Below the pieces are notes generated by a model. That model did no database searches, was not told the DNA's origin, and saw only the letters and a list, made by a program, of their open reading frames with translations. Positions 44,694 through 50,568 of a DNA stretch of 50,568 nt are shown in pieces. The stretch's first letter is position 1; each line of letters begins with the position of its first letter. The translations under genes and the position numbers were made by a program. The DNA comes from a bacterium (GTDB taxonomy: Bacteria > Verrucomicrobiota > Verrucomicrobiia > Limisphaerales > J093): the NCBI GenBank assembly GCA_021823625.1, contig JAKANS010000013.1:1-50568 (forward strand), given 5' to 3'.

Positions 44694-45758
44694 CTAGGGC
44701 GTCGCGGGGCGGGGCGATGAGCCTGCACGGAATTGCCGGGGCACCTCGATCAAGGCCGCGAGATTCTCGCCCGGTGTTCCCGGCGAAACGCCGCCACCCG
44801 CCGAGAGCAGCAGCCCTTTGGCGCCGCCCTGCGCTCGCAGGTATTCGAAAGCGTGCTGCCGGACCGATTCCGGCGTGCCTTGGGCCAGCACTTCGAGCGG
44901 CGGGACGTTGCCCATCAGGCACAGGTCCGGCCCCACCAGCGCGCGCACCTTCGCAATCGGCTCGAGGTGCGTGAAGTTGAAGATGTGAATGCCCAGCTCG
45001 CGCAAAAACGGATAGGAAACCGGGTTGTCCGTGTCGTTGTGGAAAACCTTCACCGCGCCCGGAAAGGCGTCGAAGATTTCCCGCAGGCAAGGGTGGGCGA
45101 ACTCCCGGTAGTCCCTGGCCGACATCATGCCCGCGATGTCGTCGAGCACCAGAATGCCGGCCACCTCGCTCAACGCGTCGGCCTGCGCGGCGAGCCAGTC
45201 GCGCACCAGGGTGGTGGTGATCCGCAGCAGCCGGTGGGTTTCGGCGGGATTCAGTTTGAGCGCGAGCAGGAATTGGGTCACGCCCATCAAGTGCGTGGCG
45301 ACAGTGAGCGGCCCGCGCGCGGCGACCATTTTGATGACCTGCCCGGCGTCCTTCACGCGCGGCTCGAGCCGGCGGTACTGGTTGAGGATCACGGGCAGCC
45401 AGCCGTCCGTGAGCGGATTCGGCGGGCGGAGGCGTTCCAATTCCTCGATGCCGGTGACCATTGGGTGGGCCACCGGTGTCCGGTCGGGAAACAGGCTGAC
45501 TTTGCAGCCGAAGGCGCTCGGTTCGGCGGTCATGCCGATTTCGGCCCAGAAACCGGGCAGGAAGATCGCATCGGGGAACGCGCGCTCAATGCGGAGATTC
45601 GCCTCCAGCCAAACCTCCGGTACGGTCAAGTAATCGAGTGTCGAGAGGCCGAGGTGGCCGGGAATCCACGGGCTGTCGATGATCAACGCCACCGGCACCG
45701 GGCCCGGATCCTCGCCGCGGGCACAGCGCTCGATGAGCTTCCATTTTTCCGGGGTCAT
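44694..45758 (-). CDS. Uroporphyrinogen decarboxylase-like (MtaA/CmuA-type) methyltransferase protein
   Basis: The 354-residue protein has the UroD barrel pattern in its methyltransferase branch: VMVTGIEELERLRPP-like segment, VKMVAARGPLTVATHL (here VIKMVAARGPLTVATHLM), ILVLDDIAGMMSARDYREFA, VKVFHNDTDN, NFTHLEPIAKVRALVGPDLCLMGNVPP and LLLSAGGGVSPGTP. Heme-pathway HemE has different signatures. Proteins of this branch move methyl groups between methylated donors and cobalamin or corrinoid proteins; in Verrucomicrobiota they often sit with sugar catabolic genes. The substrate cannot be read from sequence. No corrinoid protein is adjacent. Confidence 0.8.
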   Translation of the reverse strand: MTPEKWKLIERCARGEDPGPVPVALIIDSPWIPGHLGLSTLDYLTVPEVWLEANLRIERAFPDAIFLPGFWAEIGMTAEPSAFGCKVSLFPDRTPVAHPMVTGIEELERLRPPNPLTDGWLPVILNQYRRLEPRVKDAGQVIKMVAARGPLTVATHLMGVTQFLLALKLNPAETHRLLRITTTLVRDWLAAQADALSEVAGILVLDDIAGMMSARDYREFAHPCLREIFDAFPGAVKVFHNDTDNPVSYPFLRELGIHIFNFTHLEPIAKVRALVGPDLCLMGNVPPLEVLAQGTPESVRQHAFEYLRAQGGAKGLLLSAGGGVSPGTPGENLAALIEVPRQFRAGSSPRPATP

Positions 45759-45865
45759 GCGCGTGTTGTTGGCCGGTTGTTGTAGGCAGCGGCGAGCATG
45801 GAAGCAACTGCCTTCTCCGCGCGCGGAATAAACCTCCCGTTCGGAGCGCGGAAGTCCATTCCGCG

Positions 45866-45878
45866 CCCCCCCCCCCCC
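45866..45878. repeat. Poly-C tract of 13
   Basis: Thirteen consecutive C residues occupy 45866-45878, next to the right arm of a stem-loop. No other single-base run of this length was seen in the window. The count may be uncertain in the assembly. Confidence 0.9.
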
Positions 45879-46026
45879 ACTTCACGTGTCCCAGCCAAAG
45901 GCCTCGAAGGTGCGGAGCGGATTTCGCCTGACTCGCGGTCGCAAAGCACAATGTCCGTTGAACAAGCGCCTGTCGGCCGCCGATTGCCAGGCTCTTCAAC
46001 CGCGCGCGCATGGACAGTTCAAAGGC

Positions 46027-46116
46027 GGTAGTGTCCTGATTACGCGGCGGCAGGGCTGCCGCACCGCCCTGCGCTGCCGCGCGGCGCAGCCACCCCTTTG
46101 AAATCAGGACGCTACC
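46027..46116. mobile_element. MITE-like element with 15-base terminal inverted repeats
   Basis: GGTAGTGTCCTGATT (46027-46041) is matched in inverse orientation at 46102-46116, where the reverse complement reads GGTAGCGTCCTGATT, one mismatch. The 60-base interior is very GC-rich and self-complementary (GCGGCAGGGCTGCCGC). No coding capacity is present. The size and ends suit a non-autonomous miniature transposable element. I find no clear target duplication in the flanks. Confidence 0.6.
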
Positions 46117-46189
46117 CCAAAGTCCGCCTGCTTGACACGCAAGCTGGTGCGCCGCCAGTCTAATTCGCGAAGCAACGCACCGATTCATC

Positions 46190-48709
46190 ATGAAGTTGAC
46201 CTCTGTTCTTCCGCCCGCTCGCAGCGAGTCACGCTTGACGACCGTCGCTGGCGCCACCCTTACCCTGATCGCCGCCCTGGCCATGACGCCTGCAAGTTTC
46301 GCCGAACCGACCACCCTCGCTTCCGCGGTGGCCAAGCCGGCCACCGCGCCGGTGAACCAGTTTTACGTCGGCAATCGCGCGCCGCTGCTGCCCAGCCAGT
46401 TTATCAAGCTCCCGGTCGGCAGCGTGCGACCCGAAGGCTGGACGAAGCGCATTCTTCGGCTGCAAGGCGACGGCTTTCATGGTCACTTGACCGAGATCAG
46501 CCAGTTTTTGAAGAAGGAAAACAACGCGTGGCTCAGCCCCACCGGCAAAGGCGAGCGCGGTTGGGAGGAGGTGCCGTACTGGCTGAAAGGCTTCCAGGAT
46601 TGCGGCTACTTGCTGGGCGACGAGCGCATGATCAAGGAGGCGCGCATCTGGATCGAAGGCGCGATTAACAGCCAGCAGCCGGACGGCTGGTTCGGGCCGG
46701 GCGAAGGCCGCATCGGCGCGGCGACCGACCTCAAGGGCCGCGCCGACCTCTGGCCGAACATGATCATGCTGTTCTGCCTCCAATCCTTTTACGAGCACAC
46801 CGGCGACCAGCGGGTGATCGATTTGATGACCCGGTACTTCAAGTACCTCACCGCGGTACCGGAGAAGGATTTCCTGGTCGGGTACTGGCCGAAAATGCGC
46901 GCCGGCGATCAGCTTTACAGCATTTACTGGCTCTACAACCGCACCGGCGGCGACTGGTTGCTGGATCTCGCCCGGAAGACCCACCGCCAGGCGGCGCGCT
47001 GGGATACCGGCTTGATCGACTGGCACAACGTCAACCTCGCCCAAGGCTTCCGCGAGCCGGCGGAGTTTTTCCTGCTTTCGCACGCACCGAAAGATCTGGC
47101 CGAGACCGAGCACGACTGGAGCGAATTGCGTCAGCTTTATGGCCAGGTGCCCGGTGGCATGTACGGCGCCGATGAAAACGCGCGCAAAGGCTACACCGGT
47201 CCGCGTCAGGCCATCGAAACGTGCGGCATTGCGGAGGAAATGCTGTCGGACGAAATCCTGCTGGGCCTCACCGGCGACACGCGTTGGGCCGACCAGTGCG
47301 AAAACGTGGCATTCAACAGCATGCCGGCGTCGATGACGGCGGATCTCAAGGCGCTGCGTTACCTGACCGCACCCAACCAGCCGCAGAGCGACCACGTCAG
47401 CAAATCACCGGGCATCCAGAACGGCGGTCCGATGTATTGCATGAACCCGTACGATCACCGCTGTTGCCAGCACAACGCCGGTCACGCCTGGCCGTACTTC
47501 GTCGAACACCTCTGGATGGCCACCGCCGGCAACGGCATCGCCGCGGTGCTTTACGCGCCCTGCCAGGTCACGGCCAAAGTCGGCGATGGCACCGACGTGA
47601 TCCTGACCGAGACCACGCAGTATCCTTTCGACGAAAAGATCGCGATCAAACTGGCCGCCTCACGGCCGGTGGCGTTCCCGCTTTACCTGCGCGTGCCGGC
47701 CTGGTGCGAGAAGCCGGCCGTGCGCGTGAACGGCAAGGCGGTTGAAGTCGCCGCCCAGGCGGGAGGCTTCGTCGTGCTGGCACGCACCTGGGCCAACGGC
47801 GACGCCATCGAACTCACACTGCCGATGGAGGTCCGCCTTCGCACCTGGACCAAGAATCACGGCACCGTCTCGGTGGACCGCGGCCCGCTGACCTACTCGC
47901 TGCGGATCGTCGAGAAGTACGTGCGCCACGGCGGCACCGACCAGTGGCCCGCCTGGGACATCTTCCCCGATTCGCCGTGGAACTACGGTCTGGAGCTGCC
48001 GGCGAAAAATCCGGAGCGCGCATTCAAGGTGGTCCGCAAATCGTGGCCCGCGGACGACCAGCCGTTCAAGTGGGACGCGGCGCCCGTTCAGCTCCGGGCC
48101 AAGGCGCGACGCATCCCGGCCTGGGATTTGGACGAGAAAGGATTGGTGCGCGAAGTCCAGGACAGCCCGGTGAAATCGAGCGAGCCGGTCGAGGAGGTGA
48201 CGTTGATCCCGATGGGCGCGGCGCGGTTGCGGATTTCCTCGTTCCCAGTTAGTGGCACTGGCCCGGACGCGAAGGAGTGGCAGGCGGAAGCCAAGGTGAA
48301 TGTGACCGCCTCGCACTGCAACGAAAACGACAGCCTGCTCGCCGTGTGCGACAATCTGGTGCCCCAAAACTCGAACGACCAAAGCATCCCGCGCTTTACG
48401 TGGTGGGATCACCGGGGCACCGCCGAATGGATCGAGCGGCGGTTCAACCAGGCGCAGCGCTTCACAAAGGTCGAAGTCTATTGGTTCGACGACACCGGCG
48501 GGGGCAGTTGCCGCGTGCCGGCGAGCTGGCGGTTGTTGTATCAGAAGGCCGGCCAGTGGCTGCCGGTGGCGGACCCGCAAGGCGGCGAGGCGGACAGGAA
48601 CAAGTTCAATGTCCTGACCTTCGCCCCCGTGACCACCGATGCGCTGCGAATCGAAGTGAAGCTGCAACCCGATTTCTCGGGCGGCATCCTCGAGTGGCGC
48701 GCCTTGTAG
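46190..48709 (+). CDS. Secreted GH127 (DUF1680) glycosidase, beta-L-arabinofuranosidase-like
   Basis: The 839-residue protein has an export signal (about 15-38) and the alpha/alpha-barrel family GH127. The four zinc/nucleophile ligands of the Bifidobacterium enzyme HypBA1 are matched: Glu343 and Cys345 (IETCGIAEE), and the Cys425-Cys426 pair (DHRCCQHN). The cysteine of that pair acts as nucleophile in the family. Beta-sandwich domains follow (YLRVPAWCEKPAVRVNGK, SVDRGPLTYSLRI). The last 135 residues look like an F5/8-type (discoidin) sugar-binding domain (FTWWDHRGTAEWIERRF, FTKVEVYWFDDTGGGSCRVP, ALRIEVKLQ). It should release L-arabinose or a related sugar from plant or algal glycans. Confidence 0.9.
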   Translation: MKLTSVLPPARSESRLTTVAGATLTLIAALAMTPASFAEPTTLASAVAKPATAPVNQFYVGNRAPLLPSQFIKLPVGSVRPEGWTKRILRLQGDGFHGHLTEISQFLKKENNAWLSPTGKGERGWEEVPYWLKGFQDCGYLLGDERMIKEARIWIEGAINSQQPDGWFGPGEGRIGAATDLKGRADLWPNMIMLFCLQSFYEHTGDQRVIDLMTRYFKYLTAVPEKDFLVGYWPKMRAGDQLYSIYWLYNRTGGDWLLDLARKTHRQAARWDTGLIDWHNVNLAQGFREPAEFFLLSHAPKDLAETEHDWSELRQLYGQVPGGMYGADENARKGYTGPRQAIETCGIAEEMLSDEILLGLTGDTRWADQCENVAFNSMPASMTADLKALRYLTAPNQPQSDHVSKSPGIQNGGPMYCMNPYDHRCCQHNAGHAWPYFVEHLWMATAGNGIAAVLYAPCQVTAKVGDGTDVILTETTQYPFDEKIAIKLAASRPVAFPLYLRVPAWCEKPAVRVNGKAVEVAAQAGGFVVLARTWANGDAIELTLPMEVRLRTWTKNHGTVSVDRGPLTYSLRIVEKYVRHGGTDQWPAWDIFPDSPWNYGLELPAKNPERAFKVVRKSWPADDQPFKWDAAPVQLRAKARRIPAWDLDEKGLVREVQDSPVKSSEPVEEVTLIPMGAARLRISSFPVSGTGPDAKEWQAEAKVNVTASHCNENDSLLAVCDNLVPQNSNDQSIPRFTWWDHRGTAEWIERRFNQAQRFTKVEVYWFDDTGGGSCRVPASWRLLYQKAGQWLPVADPQGGEADRNKFNVLTFAPVTTDALRIEVKLQPDFSGGILEWRAL

Positions 48710-48921
48710 CGCGCAGTGCGGAAAGGCGTCCAGGCCTCGTTGGAGCGCCGGCTTCCAACCGATGGGAGCGCAGGTTTCCAACCTGCGTTCTGGGTGCCGT
48801 GTCCAACCGGCTTCGCCGCCACAGCCTTGGTGCGCGGCGCACACGGTTGCGACGACCGATTATCGCGTTGCGCAGTGCCCGCGGCGCGAGCACTCTGCGT
48901 TAGAACACAAGACTCAATAGC
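48710..48921. repeat. Intergenic hairpin repeat (CGCAGGTT/AACCTGCG)
   Basis: Inside this 212-base gap the perfect stem CGCAGGTT (48769-48776) and AACCTGCG (48780-48787) has a three-base loop. A partial copy, GGAGCGCCGGCTTCCAACC, lies just upstream at about 48742-48760. Read on the minus strand it gives the peptide AGWKPALP, which I recall as a frequent spurious-ORF signature of an intergenic repeat in verrucomicrobial genomes. The gap also has to contain the promoter of the binding-protein gene. Confidence 0.5.
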
Positions 48922-49908
48922 ATGAAGACCAGCGTTTTCTCGTCCTTCTCCTTCGGCGCTGTCCTGGCCGTCCTGGTTTTGACCGGTTGCGGCAAGGGCC
49001 CGACTGCTCCACCCGCGTCCAGTTCGCCTCAAAGTGGCGGCTCGGCGCCCGCCGAGAAGGTCGTCACCATCGGCATGAGCCAGTGCAATCTCGGCGAGCC
49101 CTGGCGCGTGCAGATGAACCAGGACATCGCGACGGCCGCGCAGAAGCACCCGAACCTGAAGGTCGTTTACAAGGACGCCCAGAACGACACGCTCAAGCAG
49201 CGCGCCCACGTCGAGGAATTCGTCAGCGCGAAGGTGGATCTCATCATCATTTCGCCGAAGGAAGCGGCGCCGCTCACCGAGCCGGTCGCCAAAGCGATGG
49301 ATGCCGGCATCCCGGTGATCGTGCTGGACCGGCGCCTGATCGGCGACAAGTACACGTGCTTCATCGGCGCCGATAACAAGAAAATCGGCAAGGCCGCCGG
49401 CGAGTGGATCAAGCAAACCCTCGGCGGCAAGGGCAAGGTGGTGGAATTGGAGGGCCTCATGACTTCCACACCCGGACAGGACCGCCACAGCGGTTTCCGC
49501 GAAGGCATCGTCGGCTCGCAGATCGAAGTCGTCTTCGAGGCCGACATGAAGTGGCTCGAGCCGGACGCGCGCCAAGAGATGGAATCAGCTCTCGCCCGTT
49601 TCCCGCACATCGATTTGGTCTATGCCCACAACGACCCCGGCGCGCACGGCGCCTACCTCGCGACCAAGGCCGCGGGCCGGGAGAAGGAAATGAAATTCGT
49701 GGGTATCGACGCGTTGCCGCAGGAAGGCGTGGCCTACGTGAGCCAGGGCATTCTGAGCGCCACATTCCAATACCCGACCGGCGGCGTCGAGGCGATCGAC
49801 ACCGCGCTGAAGATTCTGGCCGGCGACAAGGTGCCCAAGGAAATCACGCTCGGCTCCCGGCTGTTCACGAAAGACAACGTGGCCAACGGCGGCGAGCCGC
49901 TGCCGTGA
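48922..49908 (+). CDS. Sugar ABC transporter substrate-binding lipoprotein (RbsB-like)
   Basis: The 328-residue protein has a lipoprotein signal ending in the lipobox LTG|C (Cys23). It is a type I periplasmic binding protein like RbsB: VTIGMSQCNLGEPWRVQMNQ, DAGIPVIVLDRRL, FIGADNKKIGKAAGEWI, LEGLMTSTPGQDRHSGFREG, DLVYAHNDPGAHGAYLATKA and MKFVGIDALPQEG. It would bind a monosaccharide such as ribose, galactose or xylose for an ABC importer. Usually the ATPase and permease genes follow; here a small unrelated gene, and then an interrupted ATPase gene of another type on the opposite strand, take their place. The importer partners must be elsewhere. Confidence 0.88.
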   Translation: MKTSVFSSFSFGAVLAVLVLTGCGKGPTAPPASSSPQSGGSAPAEKVVTIGMSQCNLGEPWRVQMNQDIATAAQKHPNLKVVYKDAQNDTLKQRAHVEEFVSAKVDLIIISPKEAAPLTEPVAKAMDAGIPVIVLDRRLIGDKYTCFIGADNKKIGKAAGEWIKQTLGGKGKVVELEGLMTSTPGQDRHSGFREGIVGSQIEVVFEADMKWLEPDARQEMESALARFPHIDLVYAHNDPGAHGAYLATKAAGREKEMKFVGIDALPQEGVAYVSQGILSATFQYPTGGVEAIDTALKILAGDKVPKEITLGSRLFTKDNVANGGEPLP

Positions 49909-49972
49909 AACCGCGGGTAGGCTTCGTCGTCGAGGTTGAACGTGGGCTTCATTGGAGCTTTATTCCAATCGT

Positions 49973-50398
49973 ATGAAGGTCGAGACGATCCGTGAGATCC
50001 TGTTCGGGACACCGTGGAAGCACTGTCGGATGTGGCTTTCCAGCGGCGAATCGCTCGACATCACGCACCCGGAATGGGTGTTCTTGTCGCCGACCCGAAG
50101 CTTTGTGATCGCCGTGTTGCCGAATGACAGTTTTCGCGTGATCGAACCCGATCACGTCGTCAGCCTGGACGTCGAGCGCCAGTCCTCGCGCGCCACAAAA
50201 AACGCTACTCCGCATAGAACCGACGGTTGGTGGCTGGCCGCCAAGACGATTGGTGTGGCGCCGGGGCGCGTTTCAACGCGGCAAAACGAGCAGGTCTTCA
50301 GGCCGCACATGGACCGACAGGGTTGCGCCCGTCTGACGAATCTCCACTGGGTTTTGCTCGAACGCCTTCAGTTTCACGCCGCCGTCCAGTTCCAATAG
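49973..50398 (+). CDS. Small protein of unknown function
   Basis: From ATG 49973 the product starts MKVETIREILFGTPWKHCRM and reads ITHPEWVFLSPTRSFVIAV and FRVIEPDHVVSLDVERQ. This is the layout of a short (about 80-90 residue) conserved hypothetical protein common in Planctomycetota and Verrucomicrobiota (DNA/protein-binding-like, no known function). Here no stop follows at the usual length; the frame runs on through unrelated codons to 50398, antisense to the ABC ATPase remnant. Only the first 75-85 residues look genuinely coding, so the original end may have been lost. Confidence 0.6.
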   Translation: MKVETIREILFGTPWKHCRMWLSSGESLDITHPEWVFLSPTRSFVIAVLPNDSFRVIEPDHVVSLDVERQSSRATKNATPHRTDGWWLAAKTIGVAPGRVSTRQNEQVFRPHMDRQGCARLTNLHWVLLERLQFHAAVQFQ

Positions 50399-50448
50399 GT
50401 ACTGCTCGATCTCGCCCAGGTAGGTCACGCTCGCGATTCGGGTGGCTA
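50273..50448 (-). pseudogene. C-terminal (TOBE) fragment of an ABC transporter ATPase
   Basis: On the minus strand the frame reads LATRIASVTYLGEIEQYLLE, LDGGVKLKAFEQNP, VEIRQTGATLSVHVRPEDLL and VLPR, then TGA at 50273-50275. This is the TOBE-domain end of a PotA/CUT1-type ABC ATPase, where V-x-x-x-x-Y-L-G-x and V-R-P-E-D are typical. About 58 codons remain. Upstream, the frame is cut at a TA dinucleotide (50447-50448) where IS630-like sequence begins. The nucleotide-binding domain would lie on the other side of the insertion, outside the window. The ORF list misses it because no start codon remains. Confidence 0.7.
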
Positions 50449-50455
50449 GAGCATT

Positions 50456-50568
50456 TCAACAAAAGCTGTAGCCACAATGGGCAAACCAATTCATCGCGTC
50501 CCGGGCAGTGACCGCTTGCCGAGTTCGGCCAAGGGCGAGGAGGAGTTGGGCTTGGGTTCGGGCCCCGG
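50456..50568 (-). mobile_element. C-terminus of an IS630-type transposase, cut by the window edge
   Basis: The minus strand from the edge reads GARTQAQLLLALGRTRQAVT followed by ARDAMNWFAHCGYSFC and TGA at 50456-50458. The ending N-W-F-x-H-C-G-Y-x-x is the hallmark C-terminus of IS630 (Tc1/mariner superfamily) transposases. Only eight bases separate the stop from the TA at 50447-50448; IS630 elements target TA and duplicate it. The element is inserted in the ABC ATPase gene. The rest of the transposase lies outside the window. Confidence 0.7.

Larger units (their letters stand above)
45759..46189. other. Divergent intergenic region with repeats
   Basis: The 431 bases between the UroD-like gene (minus) and the GH127 gene (plus) contain a stem-loop (GCGCGGAAT at 45821-45829 with ATTCCGCGC at 45858-45866), a poly-C tract and a 90-base MITE-like element, listed separately. 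TTGACA at 46132-46137 could be a -35 for GH127, but the nearest -10-like TCTAAT is 21 bases away, too far for a standard promoter. Confidence 0.5.

Noticed and set aside
46132..46164. Promoter for the GH127 gene (TTGACA and TCTAAT)
   Set aside because: The spacing of 21 bases is too long for a standard sigma-70 promoter, so it was not listed.

Overview
The window is GC-rich bacterial chromosome that most resembles the Verrucomicrobiota (a Pedosphaera/Limisphaera-like lineage); a related PVC phylum cannot be excluded from sequence alone. The indicators are two PSCyt/DUF1549/DUF1553 + DUF1501 gene pairs, prepilin-like proteins with H-X9-DG endings, very large LamG/Ig secreted proteins, a PEP-CTERM-like protein, Tat-exported TIM-barrel proteins, a DUF1680/GH127 glycosidase, and starts that mostly lack a Shine-Dalgarno sequence.

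Layout. 1-2.2 kb: the first codons of a transposase at the left edge and a LamG-RHS gene that is broken twice. 2.2-3.5 kb: gene-free sequence with degenerate short repeats. 3.5-7.8 kb: pseudopilin-like protein, membrane-anchored unknown, second pseudopilin-like protein, and a NAGPA-type phosphodiester glycosidase. 8.0-12.0 kb: one giant LamG/Ig protein on the minus strand behind a strong terminator. 12.4-13.1 kb: a PEP-CTERM-like gene with two compensating frameshifts. 13.2-14.0 kb: purU. 14.2-28.7 kb: a long plus-strand secreted/periplasmic module (barrel protein with an inserted carbohydrate-binding-like domain, Tat TIM-barrel epimerase, 13-repeat Asp-box protein, two tandem cytochrome/DUF1501 pairs). 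28.7-30.3 kb: a scrap zone with a carB remnant, a REP hairpin pair, a truncated RAYT transposase and a decapitated aldo/keto reductase fused at one junction. 30.5-34.7 kb: BioF-like enzyme, TIM-barrel protein, FKBP isomerase, agmatine deiminase. 35.1-43.6 kb: the rod-shape cluster mreB-mreC-mreD-PBP2-rodA-rng, closed by a terminator and a tRNA-Gln. 43.9-50.4 kb: isochorismatase-like hydrolase, UroD-like methyltransferase, a MITE-like element, GH127, and a sugar-binding lipoprotein. The right edge is an IS630-type transposase end inserted in an ABC ATPase gene.

How the genes work together. The rod cluster is a conventional, translationally coupled peptidoglycan-elongation operon. Much of the remainder looks like a saccharide-scavenging surface and periplasm: glycosidases, sugar isomerase-like barrels, LamG and Asp-box adhesins or lyases, heme-containing PSCyt proteins, and a sugar-binding protein. 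Both edges end in transposase genes that interrupt other genes, so the window probably ends where an assembly met repeats. The best candidates for something undescribed are the 14.2-28.7 kb secreted module and the 3.5-7.8 kb pseudopilin module. The most informative genome-evolution site is the REP/RAYT/aldo-keto reductase junction at 29.0-29.6 kb.
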